The notes under the pieces were generated by a model, which saw only the letters and a list, made by a program, of their open reading frames with translations, had not been told where the DNA came from and searched no databases. Positions 13,341 through 20,299 of a stretch of DNA of 64,000 bases are shown piece by piece; the stretch's first letter is position 1, and each line of letters starts with the position of its first letter. Source of the stretch: a bacterium (lineage in GTDB: Bacteria; Auribacterota; Auribacteria; Auribacterales; Auribacteraceae). The position numbers were made by a program, and so were the translations under genes. The stretch lies in the NCBI GenBank assembly GCA_024233545.1, contig JACKPL010000004.1:168181-232180 (forward strand), written 5' to 3'.

Positions 13341-14794
13341 ATTGAGCGAGTCTGCCCATTGAAAATGAACGCAGGATTAAGCTCGACTACTGCTTCTGAA
13401 CTTAACAATTCATCATCAGTCACAATGACATTCAATGAAAGCGGTTCATCCAAATCAGAGTTTGCTACAGTAAAATTCACACTTACCGATGTCGGCGTAC
13501 CGGGATCGCCGGTATAGGAATTGTTGTAATAGATTTGCGATCCATTCTGCAATACTTCTATGGTATTGATCGAAGGTGTAAGCCCAAGGTCTTTCACCCT
13601 GAATTGCAATGTATGAACTGCACCCGCCCTAATGATGTCTCCATCTTCATGCGAAGTAATCTTAACTACGGGGGCGCCATTTTGAGAAGTGGTAATCGTT
13701 ACGTCAACAGCATCGCCTTGGTTTCCGGCGACATCGTATGGCGTTACGGTAAACACATTATCGGTCAATAACCCGTTTATTCCAAAGTTAGTTTCAAACG
13801 TTACTAAATTGAGATCAGACCACCCATCCGGTACAGGAAGAGTCACTATATCGAGAGGTTCAGCGCTTCCGCCGGAACCGATTTCAATCTTATCAACCCA
13901 AACAGTATCTCTTCCACTGCATACACTGCCGTCTTTGTAATACATAAACTGTAAATTATGCGTTCCAACAGTTAACGGAGTGCTAAAGAATGTCCATCCC
14001 GAATAACCGCCAACATTGAGCACTAAATTACCATCAACATATAATCGCAATTTATCACAGCATGATTCTGTTTCGAGCTTGTAATAGAACGATATTGTCG
14101 TTGCTTCAGGAATATCAACGGTCAAGAACATCGAACTGTTTTGACTATCCGTTAAAGATGTTGGGCCTTGAGCTGAATACGACCCTTCATATTTTTCGTC
14201 AGTAGTAATATTCCAGAATCTGTTAGAACTGCCGGTGAATGTCCAAGCTTGTGCGCTGAAATCGCCGGTTTCAAAATCATCAGAATACCCTTGAGAAGGC
14301 ATAACAAATGCGGTTTCATCAAAATCAATGACGATATGGTCGACCGCAATATTATCGGTAACCGTAATCGCAACATCAAGCAGTTCGCCGACTGTTCCTT
14401 GAGTATCCCCTGTAACATTCTGGACAACAGGATTGATGGTATCTTCACCGATATTCAATGTGATTAACGATGTATACCCAACATTTCCGCTTAAATCCAT
14501 TACGCGGGCCTGCATAGTTACCGAACCGGCATTTTGTGCATAATAGTACAGTTCATAAGGCGGCACAAAATCTTTCTTGTATGGTTTTCCGTCAACAAGA
14601 AATTCTACCGTCACCGCATCTTTGTTTGTGACATCAACTTCAACGATCGCCGTATCATCGAGTAAAATGGTGTCATTGTCAGAATGCGATACGATGTTTG
14701 CTATCGGTGCACCAGTTTCAAACGCATTCAATTCATATACACGCACACCATTATTATAATTACAGACAAAAAGCAGATTACCGTATATATCCAT
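2612..14794 (-). CDS. Giant protein, fourth frame segment with seven propeller-Ig units
   Basis: A frame of 4,060 codons from an ATG at 14794; it is in fact open from 14854, and the blade NIKLLGTISGSNTFRN precedes that ATG, so the ATG is internal. Content: the end of a propeller; Ig modules with a jelly-roll-like insert (14300 to 13865); then seven units, each one propeller of about 300 residues followed by two or three Ig modules. Propellers here are mostly of the YVTN/DGxxxYV kind (VDISPDGSRIYVASGN, VVVTPDGQYLYVSNQS). The segment stops at a TAA at 2612 in the middle of an Ig strand (SSVLIPFDA), and the Ig fold continues in another frame at 2618. It has no secretion signal of its own, which fits its being the internal part of one long exported protein. 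Confidence 0.85.
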   Translation of the reverse strand: MDIYGNLLFVCNYNNGVRVYELNAFETGAPIANIVSHSDNDTILLDDTAIVEVDVTNKDAVTVEFLVDGKPYKKDFVPPYELYYYAQNAGSVTMQARVMDLSGNVGYTSLITLNIGEDTINPVVQNVTGDTQGTVGELLDVAITVTDNIAVDHIVIDFDETAFVMPSQGYSDDFETGDFSAQAWTFTGSSNRFWNITTDEKYEGSYSAQGPTSLTDSQNSSMFLTVDIPEATTISFYYKLETESCCDKLRLYVDGNLVLNVGGYSGWTFFSTPLTVGTHNLQFMYYKDGSVCSGRDTVWVDKIEIGSGGSAEPLDIVTLPVPDGWSDLNLVTFETNFGINGLLTDNVFTVTPYDVAGNQGDAVDVTITTSQNGAPVVKITSHEDGDIIRAGAVHTLQFRVKDLGLTPSINTIEVLQNGSQIYYNNSYTGDPGTPTSVSVNFTVANSDLDEPLSLNVIVTDDELLSSEAVVELNPAFIFNGQTRSINITNCEWFEIRGQYAFLGGSSGIRVVDIGTFNLVSQDTMDSRYVYHFAIAGDYLYAPSDGGGMYIFDISEPTKIRRVKVISLNAYFAVYNGNDTLFTIYNNSIVSYDISDRENPVFIQSLVRPTNDFPYSAILDNTKNYLYVGDQDALFSYNVSNPANMQELAQLDTQSSNNHNGLAIKDNKLYASIDYYGIVVFDLNTSKATPTRILYLSDTGKDSDGIDVFGNYLYQVKYDRLDVYSLPSLDLVTQWTLNSSCETVKVHGYYVYVSRLSSSTTLTEFDFGVGKGMPVFGATNIMFDNDAIVVTGTASDDDQATVELIVNGRSLDSAKGPAFTMSIPVSPEEFGTDFSISLRARDLFNNSISTATQVINIPDDRDAPVIAITSPLDGTSVSENIELIVEASILDALPIRSVELLMDYGTGFQVLLADTDPELPFAGSVLIPRVTDASNISIKLRATDWLGNVGESLPVNLSVLEDTAPPVVSIISPEDNDTVYANSNVLVTFTADDSSSIGGSIDAIQVTLSGGVPIVIDSDQREVLLRIPASMTNQSATIEVTAYDMTGNIGTDSVTITIDVPLVARILSPNSSANSVSVINVETGVIEATIPVTSANKVDISPDGSRIYVASGNVRGMYAIDPLTYNVKTINMATSYNGTNQWEAIFKPELNLAYVLDYNTTINLINTQTDTMQSFIYVPTNGYDMDISPDGTEIYTINNSNTIAVVNLISQATQTFPSQNNETLRKVTIPADGTKAYFATYYSEDIQVMNMATKQFVTIIPLTYDLENLVSGVSSQGYVPIASDTQNTIFKIDPKTDTVMATLSGFGDIASLTVPQSDPTKLLVATTTNGVGELSIVDIDSFTIIKKLYSVYGENGVGYLLTPDQSAVIPFTVSMVSPLPGTYTSRAKLLVKVDVSNPKVVSDMHFKIDGTVVNIMHTPPFETTITLPDVSTPLNDVVIEVEAFTFGGASASDQILVDVVPDNTAPIVSIASTNATGNKIGATDVLFVNVAATDNAGVALVELYINGALFDNDTQAPYDFGLRLSENEGAVLDLYARAFDENGNQAVSSVVSLTVASKPFLMDVILKPNYGAYTFTVFDAKSYKRIADYGSGNSYYPYNIVATKDGKKAYTARTDYYGRLYRFNLLNGNREQDYEYTGTYDIYSRALMLSKNEDLLFCARPNHDKIDVFDTLGHTGFNYLFSISDFQTIDQPERLFRSADEKYILVCNHSGTERGITVMNAVNGMIIKNIPTIEPGTTSQYTPYEVATIAGSPYAFVSTRNSRLFIINLDTLSVEKVIALNSSSYAVAAGYTPEGPKAFVVTVTGPETIYKINADTLQVEATVSLDLYDADFGELTPDGKALFFNGDASSSGATDVVDSVTLLPIIRIESTNYNYGPMYSGKMFDNVPPTIFVTSPVQGTELVEGKRVNVAFNATDNFVLQQVELLLDNESMGISTVAPSYPIQMQVPAFTGEGQSIVVRAVARDAAGNTTAMVPVTYGVVADTQAPNVAILSPAHGSDARLNSLVTLALDITDDGGIAQVQISVNDRAEEPVTQPPFTAATFRLDNGVIGEDSVIAVTVIDSVGNSASTSITLNVLEPVFDIIVAASYNQREIHRLDFNGMTSVLNAPGGTNSGQFTDMASTHDGEYLFALSASTSQSFNKIRVYKMPQGTLVREIDDTGTFKGRFSSIVIDKNDRFAYVSTEWNSSSSSPTGNSKIVVLDIPVCIDPESTGDPIFTTSYDGPSLYNNSGEYVRVNLALSHSGNTLWAASPSTYNSSTYYSRRWTVTNLESTGSLPSAIAMNYGWDVENYFDGTNDLIYMPYSTDDYRKFHADTGSNYYNVDINVNNGNISIGKVSDTLSVMAIAYRSSNIIYIRKIEGGLSSDSYTSIANVSLPYVPMDSDFTPDGKYLFVYYQSNTGYSVIKTSDWSHTYYPTSGIYRRILMSTATDAVNPTIELAADPVKESYLVGEEVSLVATVDDNQGVEFVEYYLNGGLLGTDAQTPFAFPFVGNVPSGATPFEIQAKAYDFAGNSALSSIITITVVDDSIAPTVTIAAVTDLVGVNAGMPVVVTANAQDNASISRVEYTLFDGVNSSTAVATVPPYQTILYLDDNVSNSQVFTITAVAVDGAGNVSDLSNILNGITSPETFVKQGKLFSIAYTSAYRLFVTDDITHATTELLINNADYIKISPLQYGFLFRQGNDEVIVFNKFTREIVKVFTYSDGFDGPRDIAFDAVRKLAYITSAYNNKVMVVSLESLTVVHQITTSNTGTRLYYPWSVVVTPDGQYLYVSNQSFTYSDPTYSRILVFNLDDYSEVKRYSDSSGVGLDYEMVMLPYGNKAYITNTNNNGTLYEIDTASTSFTQIKTNVGGQYPVGGLTPMGLRVFMFYDSPDDIYMYNPETGEAELWLDMASLPSIYAMDISDDGRYLYMATSNNYIRKIEIATKNIEDIAMPIGTRDVDYHLLTIFDTVPPSIVLNGVPSSATEGTALTFTALPTSSIGIRNVSLYINGERFEEKIVGPYSFTYRVPVDVASFEVYAQVTDVSGIRAQSAPQTVTVLNDTDAPVVSIVIPEDNETAYADSFVVLNVEISDATDNIKFVQVLYNGVPVKFLGTEAYLNLGGAPYQTSIPIEEDALEASATIEVIAVDYAGLMTSDSVALTVVRSDYNQLLMVNNAGALFDLDTNTLIAGDLGISTGVNFVATDAKYHQQRDQLFIAMYDTQSEREQLGMVDFNAQVFSYRTGNQYFRTQTVELAEQNSQLFALLFPEYPFDYVTVMNIDSPSTSPYGYQYIRGARGTVTAPDGRIYIAEYGYEDGSHPSYWCSRITNYDLTTGNGSLTGFTSASAYRGTAINLNQAGNILYVGRFYQSANQYEIARIDTGPFTSAAGLFRTVDSEISSIESVVISGSERILAALPDNDTILVFDPTTLNEVDSWSVPSPDRLQFDTIENALFVFSKADNLIAKIDVETGTVVAQNSVAGPVAVFGRINKLLPDVAVPVVTIVSPLDNESYFEGHLLSIQISAVDENIDAIEMFYNNIKAETINANGQSSLTILKRLPIIDGASDVLTIEVRAKDMFGNIGRSDKIAITILDDTEAPAVTMTEPIAGQTVIGGSWVDVIGVSTDNSGTQSMVEIIEIYFDNDIIDVLSPEEDGTFDRPIVIPVNVYSDPMTVGVIAQDYAGNRSSKISVQVNLLFEAEPTAGYDDRDVYDTYVLDDKLYITSYQILEVYDISSLIPGGGGEGESGVGETGIGGELEFAGSELSFLGNVPRISTANRLVYTSTANPYSLYHFVVENGFIYGVGTYSGWSSTQFIVMGASFDPYDFNLKAQIQLDDETIENREGVILLNGDRAYVGHDDGVWVLNVRFPNSPVVLPGIEDNDSGTLALEATEDNLYRLTRRGQIHVYELDNLELLQTITLYTPAPEAPLPDFGDLEVKDSVLYATDEIGGLFSVGITQTPLSFGTPAFILIDDLDGEMPMGIDSIGDFTVIHGMNDVFFLDTSSLGSEIVLGSVSQFTNVPIEYQITDCYIYGNQLIVQSGEAAIVNIYHDLGGAPTVELDLPADINDRHYIGGESSVLIPFDA
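13865..14300 (-). other. Jelly-roll-like insert in an Ig module
   Basis: About 145 residues are inserted within one Ig module, between VMPSQGYSDDF and GGSAEPLDIVTLPVPDG. The series FETGDFSAQAW, WNITTDEKYEGSYSAQGP, MFLTVDIPEATTISFYYK, SCCDKLRLYVDG and HNLQFMYYKDGSVCSGRD is typical of MAM/concanavalin-like sandwich domains of secreted bacterial proteins. It carries a rare Cys-Cys pair plus a third Cys. Confidence 0.55.
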
Positions 14795-15216
14795 GTTGCG
14801 GAAAGTGTTGCTTCCAGAAATTGTACCGAGCAGTTTAATATTATTGCGAATAGCTTAGCATCCCATACAGCAATACCGGTTAGCGTTGAGTTGCTCGAAA
14901 CAAATGCAATATCGCCGATTGATAACAGACCGCCCCATTGATAATTGTGTCCTGATGGGGATTCGGTATCAACCCATGATCCCGTAGCAGTAGCGCTTGC
15001 GCCTCGCGCATCAGCAACAGCTATCCGGCTACTTCCTACAACCAACACATAGTCGCTATCTAACGCCTGCAGATACCGAGTATAGTAATAATAACTATTG
15101 TTCAACCAGTTATTTGTCGTTCCTGACAGCGTTTCGACATCAGAAATATCTGCATTTAACAATGAGAAATACGGATTGGAATACTCACCTGTCCAATATG
15201 CCATATTGCCTTCCAA
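14728..15216 (-). CDS. Giant protein, third frame segment (short piece of a propeller)
   Basis: The true repeat protein in this frame runs only from about 15249 (SSYYAFGVWLEGNMAYWTG) to about 14858 (TGIAVWDAK). It supplies two or three propeller blades such as YVLVVGSSRIAVADAR and GDIAFVSSNSTLTGIAVWD. The remaining 40 residues to the stop at 14728 are hydrophobic nonsense read in the wrong frame, so the apparent C-terminal membrane segment there is false. The upstream blade is in the segment ending at 15156 and the downstream blade is in the segment that opens at 14854. Confidence 0.65.
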   Translation of the reverse strand: MEGNMAYWTGEYSNPYFSLLNADISDVETLSGTTNNWLNNSYYYYTRYLQALDSDYVLVVGSSRIAVADARGASATATGSWVDTESPSGHNYQWGGLLSIGDIAFVSSNSTLTGIAVWDAKLFAIILNCSVQFLEATLSATWIYTVICFLSVIIIMVCVYMN

Positions 15217-18200
15217 CCATACACCAAATGCATAATATGAGCTGGTTTTACTGCTGTAGTATTTCGCTCGCCGACATAACGGTAAGACAACGTAGGCACG
15301 GTCGGATTCGTATAATTCACATTTGAAATATCGAGCACCTGTAGTTGATGCCTGTATGCCGCCGTAAAAGCATACTGTCCGCGCACTTTAACATCATACA
15401 CATTTCCATTTGTACCGAAATTATGAGTTCCGACATGAACAGGCTGAACCGGGTTCGCAATATAATACGTACCCAATCCGGAAGATGCGCGGGCAACATA
15501 GACAAAATCACCTTGATAATCAATATTATGAGCGGCTGTCGTAGAGAAAGTACTTTGCGACCTGTTGATGAGATCAATCACCGCTAAACTTGAATTGTTT
15601 GCCACATACATCCACTTCGGCGACACAGTTGTCGGTAAACTGGATTGATTCGTAACAGGATCACCGACCACATACACATCTTCTGCGGCAAATGATCCGC
15701 CGGTAACACTTCCATTGTTGTACAGACGGTATAATTCGCCCGAATTAGTGATTTCCCTGATAGCAAAAGTGGTAATGAGTTCAACAGGCGCAGTAATGGT
15801 GAAATTATCACTGATATCTTCAGCACGCACTTTAAGCTCTGTAGTGTGGCCTGCATTCCCGGGGACAGTCAAGGAATACGAATAAGGAGTGGTTGTATCG
15901 GTAAACACTAATGCACCGTCAACAAAGAATTCTACTGCGCTAATTAAACCGCTATCTTGTACATTCGCTTCAATTGACACCACTGATAGCCCTGCAATAA
16001 CTTCTAACCCGTTAACCGGTGATGTTATTGTAACCGACGGCGCCGATAAGTCATCAGTCACCGCAAAAGACTTTTCAGCTAAGAGAGTTACATTGCCGTT
16101 AATATCCTGCACTGCGCCCGATATCACGAGCGGAAGAGGAGGATTGCCCAAAGGCAATGGCACGTTTTGAATAGTGAACGGCGGTTTATTAAATAATGTT
16201 TGTACGCCGTTGACATTAACTGTAACAACCTGAATACCTAGATTGTCCTGAGCCGATATATCGACCGTAGTTGTTGTTCCTTCAAGGAGGAACTTATCAT
16301 CGGTAGGCTGAATAATACTTATAACAGGAGATTCATTATCTTCCAAAACAGTAACAGCAACTTCCAGTGCTGATGTGAACGTAATATTTCCACCCAAATC
16401 AATAGCATTTGCATTGATAAGAAGCGTTGAAGGCCCGCTGTTCGGGGCAGTAAGATAATCGAATTGGAATGGAACAGTATTATCTACTGCGACCACTTCA
16501 CCATTAACAAGAAATTCGATAGTAACGCCAGTATCATCTGTTGCAGAAGCGGTCAACAGGATTGAATTGCCTTCAATGACTTGAGTCGGCACAACGCTAA
16601 CGGATTGAATTTGCGGAGCTTCCAACTGGCCGCTGATAAGCCTCAGCAATCGTATTCCGCTGGTATCGTTAGCAATATATGCAATGTCGCCAACCACATC
16701 GATATCAATAGCATCAGCTCCGGTACTTGCATTTCCTACTAATGTCATCTCAAATGGATTCTCAACGTTAACCATTGCTATTCCATTTGTTCGGTCTGAA
16801 ACAAAGGCGATAGAACCGACAACATCCACGTATTGTGTTTGACTTAATCGATTAGGACCGGATAACTTGCGCGCCAATCCCATACCGATTAATTCTGCAG
16901 TTTGCTCTTTAAGCTGATATGACAACAAACCAATACCATAATCGGCAATATATACAATATTGTTATTGATACTGATTCCTCGCGCATCGCCGGAAGTGTC
17001 GTAGGTATTTTTTAATACCGGTGAACGAGGGTTACTTATATCGATTGTAGCCATACCATTTGTACCTTGAGTCAATATAAGCACATTACCTTGAATTGCT
17101 ATTTTCTTCGGCCCTGTTACCGATATTTGCGAACCTGAAATTTCAAATGGCGTTGCAGGGTTATTTAAATCAAGCACGGTTAATTTATTTGCCGTTTCAT
17201 CTGAAACAAAAGCAAACTGGCCGCGAACCTGTACATCATTAGCGCTTGAGAATATATTTCCCGTCTCGCCAATAAATTCCAATTCTTCATTTTCAAACCT
17301 GAAAATCACAAAATTCGTAGATGTTATTGCATATATTGTATTTTGAATGACTACCAGATCACTAATAGTATACGTTGCATCACTCGTAACAAGGCTGATA
17401 TTGAGCGGATCGGATATATTCAATACAACCAAGCCGCCTGCACCGTCAGCAACGAACGCATAATCGCCGACTACTCTCATATGAGTTGCATCAGTCGTCG
17501 GGAAATCAGCTAAAAATTCTGTACTAATGATAATATCAAGAGTAATCGGTGCAGATATTCCAACTTGCCCTACCGAATCGATCGCTTTAGCACGGATATC
17601 TACCACAGCGCTTCCCGTACCGTTTGGTATCTTGACTGTACCGGCATAAGGTGCAGTTGTATCGACTACTGATGCGCTGTCGTTATCCTGAACACCATCA
17701 ACAAAAACGAAGAACCGAACGCTTTGTATTTGCCCGACATCGTCTGATGCATCTGCCGTTGCAGTAATTTCCGAACCGGACGCAACAACGGTATAAACAG
17801 GTGGAGAGGTCACAACCACATTCGGCGGCAAATCGCCCGTAATGGTTCCTGTAATAGTCACCACCGTACTAGAATCTCCTGCATCGTCTGTTGCGAAAAC
17901 AGATATTGTCATGGTCTCGCCTTCAGCTGTCGCAGGGATAGGATAATTACTCACTGTATACGGCGAAGAATTTCTCACAAATTGCTGAGTAATCGGCGCA
18001 CCGGCTCCTTGAGATATCTCAATATCAATTGTAACTGATCCGATTAGCGGAATCTGGTTATTATTGACATCTTGGTCATACGCAAAAGCCTGAATGGTAA
18101 GAACATCACCTTCAGTAACCTCAAAACCATTAACCGGCGCAAGGAATCCCGCAATCGGCGGTATATTAGTTAGCGCGTTTACCGTTGCAGTGGCAGTACT

Positions 18201-20288
18201 GGACACCATCGTTTCATCAAATGCTGTTGCTGATACCGTTACAGAATAATTGCTTGATGCAACCGGCAATACAAACGATGCCGCATAGGGATACGTTGTA
18301 TCATTCTGATTAAACAGAATTGTACCGTTGTCATATTCTGCAGTAAAGGTTACGCCGTACACAGCAATATCATCTGTTGCCTGAGCACTGATCGTCACTG
18401 AATTACCCATGAGCTGACGCGGCATAACCGATAAATTGGACAAGGTTGGCGCTTGATCGGAACGTTTGGATATTGTAACCGTCTCGGATGGCGAAACGTT
18501 TCCATTGATGTCGATTGCGGTTACCGAAGCGCTTGCTTCCGTTAATCCTGACGCCAAATGAGTCATTCCCAGTTTATTTTCCGCAACATCGAGAATGCTC
18601 TTATTCACTTTAATCATTGTGTACTGCCAGTTTTCACCCGGCACGAAGAACACCGTTTTGCCCGACAATGTTTGATTGAGTTTCCGAGCTGTCCCATCAA
18701 AATAATCGAACATTGCACCACCGGGCGCTCCCTTAATATAATAGTTCTTAGACACATCAATCAAACTCACTGTAGGTGCACTTGTTCCGGGCGTAATACC
18801 GACAATACCTGTTACTGAATCGAAATCTTCATCGGTATTTGTTGTGCCATACGTAATCTGAATAAGCCCTGTTTTAAAGAGTGTTATCTCATAGTGGTTA
18901 ATTGAACTTGTCGAACCATAGACACCTAAATAGAGGTGATAATAAAGGATTAACCTATCAGGATACTGCGCATATGCAACATACCGGTTATACGGAGATG
19001 AATATGCATAATCCCACCATTGCTGGTCAAACACCGCTGATATGCGTGGACGGGTATTCAGGAAAGCATCTATTGATACTGTCTGGTCATTATCACCCTG
19101 AGCTTGGCTGGAATTGCCGCTAAAGGTCAAGAACCCGCTGTTATGAATGTAAACCGTCGAATACGTAGTACCGTAAAATGGGAATGTAAACCCTTGGCTA
19201 AAATTAAGAGTCATTGGGTTTGTATCATAATAATAACCTGTTAAATTTCGGGCAATACCTAAATATCCAACCTCACTGACCACATCGTTGAAGGTTCCGG
19301 TCAAGTCAACGCCTTGCGCTGAGAGGGTGTAATCAACAACCTTAATATTATCGGTTGCAGTTGCCATTACCAGCATTGACGATCCGTCAACAAACTGTTG
19401 GCTCGTCGGTAAAATTACAGAAACAGAAGGCGGATCGAAGTCTTGTAACCGATTGATAGTCCGAGTTGCAATCGCCACATTGCCATTGATATCAACCGCT
19501 CGTACCGTAAATACCACTTGCTGAGGATCAACCGGGCCTTGTTCGATTTCATGTGCCAACTGTAATGAAATCGGTTGTGCAGTAGGCACAGCGTTGTATA
19601 TCTCAACATTATTCGCTGAAATAATTATGTGCTCAACAGTAAGGTTATCACTGGCATCAATGTTGAGATTAACAATCGTTCCTTCAAAGAAATTTTCATT
19701 TTCGGACGGTGTATTGATTGCAATAGAAGGAATCTGGTTATCCATCAATGTTGCAAACGATATCGGATCAGCAAGATCACTTTCCATACCGGAAAGATTT
19801 ATCGCGCGCGCAGTATACTCATATGGTATTCCTGCCGATCCCGGAGCGGTAAGATGATAAAATTCATAGGGTGCTTTATTCGCTATGCCCGCAGGCTCAC
19901 CGTTAACAAAGAATTCTACTGTGATATTGCCCGGCACATCAGGCACTGCTGTAATTATCGCAGTCTCGCCTTCAATAACATCGGTATCATCAATCTGCAT
20001 TGTTAAGGACGGCACTGCGGTTTCACCGAAATCAAGCCTTGCAATCATGAGGTAAGAATTAGTCAGTGGCGATATCAAATAGTTTCCTACTATTTTCATT
20101 TCACGCAAATCATTGCCGACACCAAGTTCGCTATGTGACAAGGCATTGATCTGTTCAATATCACTCGGATTCGAAACATCATACACAATCAGCCGATTTC
20201 CACTGTCATCATTTTGGAATAAATACTGCCCGATAACTTCAATGGTGCGCACTTGGAAAGCGCCTGTTGCACAACCGGCTTGAGTCAA
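15156..20288 (-). CDS. Giant protein, second frame segment (Ig, nidogen-like island, propellers)
   Basis: A frame of 1,710 codons whose apparent TTG start at 20288 is not a real start. The same frame is open to 20318 and the protein begins halfway through a propeller blade. Order: the rest of that propeller (to about 20030); three Ig modules (20025 to 19340); a nidogen-like island (19300 to 18600); three Ig modules; an LVIVD propeller (17540 to 16625, for example GDYAFVADGAGGLVVLNISDP); three Ig modules (16620 to 15760); and most of a further propeller. The frame is right until about 15246, after which the last 30 residues (from KPAHIMH) are out of frame and end at 15156. It belongs to the same gene as the segment before it. 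No ribosome binding site precedes it. Confidence 0.8.
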   Translation of the reverse strand: MTQAGCATGAFQVRTIEVIGQYLFQNDDSGNRLIVYDVSNPSDIEQINALSHSELGVGNDLREMKIVGNYLISPLTNSYLMIARLDFGETAVPSLTMQIDDTDVIEGETAIITAVPDVPGNITVEFFVNGEPAGIANKAPYEFYHLTAPGSAGIPYEYTARAINLSGMESDLADPISFATLMDNQIPSIAINTPSENENFFEGTIVNLNIDASDNLTVEHIIISANNVEIYNAVPTAQPISLQLAHEIEQGPVDPQQVVFTVRAVDINGNVAIATRTINRLQDFDPPSVSVILPTSQQFVDGSSMLVMATATDNIKVVDYTLSAQGVDLTGTFNDVVSEVGYLGIARNLTGYYYDTNPMTLNFSQGFTFPFYGTTYSTVYIHNSGFLTFSGNSSQAQGDNDQTVSIDAFLNTRPRISAVFDQQWWDYAYSSPYNRYVAYAQYPDRLILYYHLYLGVYGSTSSINHYEITLFKTGLIQITYGTTNTDEDFDSVTGIVGITPGTSAPTVSLIDVSKNYYIKGAPGGAMFDYFDGTARKLNQTLSGKTVFFVPGENWQYTMIKVNKSILDVAENKLGMTHLASGLTEASASVTAIDINGNVSPSETVTISKRSDQAPTLSNLSVMPRQLMGNSVTISAQATDDIAVYGVTFTAEYDNGTILFNQNDTTYPYAASFVLPVASSNYSVTVSATAFDETMVSSTATATVNALTNIPPIAGFLAPVNGFEVTEGDVLTIQAFAYDQDVNNNQIPLIGSVTIDIEISQGAGAPITQQFVRNSSPYTVSNYPIPATAEGETMTISVFATDDAGDSSTVVTITGTITGDLPPNVVVTSPPVYTVVASGSEITATADASDDVGQIQSVRFFVFVDGVQDNDSASVVDTTAPYAGTVKIPNGTGSAVVDIRAKAIDSVGQVGISAPITLDIIISTEFLADFPTTDATHMRVVGDYAFVADGAGGLVVLNISDPLNISLVTSDATYTISDLVVIQNTIYAITSTNFVIFRFENEELEFIGETGNIFSSANDVQVRGQFAFVSDETANKLTVLDLNNPATPFEISGSQISVTGPKKIAIQGNVLILTQGTNGMATIDISNPRSPVLKNTYDTSGDARGISINNNIVYIADYGIGLLSYQLKEQTAELIGMGLARKLSGPNRLSQTQYVDVVGSIAFVSDRTNGIAMVNVENPFEMTLVGNASTGADAIDIDVVGDIAYIANDTSGIRLLRLISGQLEAPQIQSVSVVPTQVIEGNSILLTASATDDTGVTIEFLVNGEVVAVDNTVPFQFDYLTAPNSGPSTLLINANAIDLGGNITFTSALEVAVTVLEDNESPVISIIQPTDDKFLLEGTTTTVDISAQDNLGIQVVTVNVNGVQTLFNKPPFTIQNVPLPLGNPPLPLVISGAVQDINGNVTLLAEKSFAVTDDLSAPSVTITSPVNGLEVIAGLSVVSIEANVQDSGLISAVEFFVDGALVFTDTTTPYSYSLTVPGNAGHTTELKVRAEDISDNFTITAPVELITTFAIREITNSGELYRLYNNGSVTGGSFAAEDVYVVGDPVTNQSSLPTTVSPKWMYVANNSSLAVIDLINRSQSTFSTTAAHNIDYQGDFVYVARASSGLGTYYIANPVQPVHVGTHNFGTNGNVYDVKVRGQYAFTAAYRHQLQVLDISNVNYTNPTVPTLSYRYVGERNTTAVKPAHIMHLVYGWKAIWHIGQVSIPIRISHC
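18600..19300 (-). other. Nidogen-like beta-sandwich island
   Basis: The core is FTFPFYGTTYSTVYIHNSG, then FLTFSG, then a long acidic/polar gap and RISAVFDQQWWDYAY, followed by RLILYYHLYLG and IQITYG. The FPFYG...NGFLTF...FDDWW order is characteristic of nidogen-like extracellular modules found in some bacterial surface proteins. It occurs once in the window, inside an Ig module that starts PPSVSVILPTSQQFVDG. Confidence 0.55.
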
Positions 20289-20299
20289 CGTATTTTTAT

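Noticed and set aside
14728..14850. C-terminal membrane segment (ending VIIIMVCVYMN)
   Set aside because: It is produced by reading the wrong frame after break 3. The correct frame in this stretch codes an ordinary blade and Ig start (MDIYGNLLFVCNYNNG).
15156..20288. A separate gene starting with TTG at 20288
   Set aside because: The frame is open further upstream, no Shine-Dalgarno or signal peptide is present, and the protein would begin in the middle of a propeller blade whose first half ends the preceding segment.
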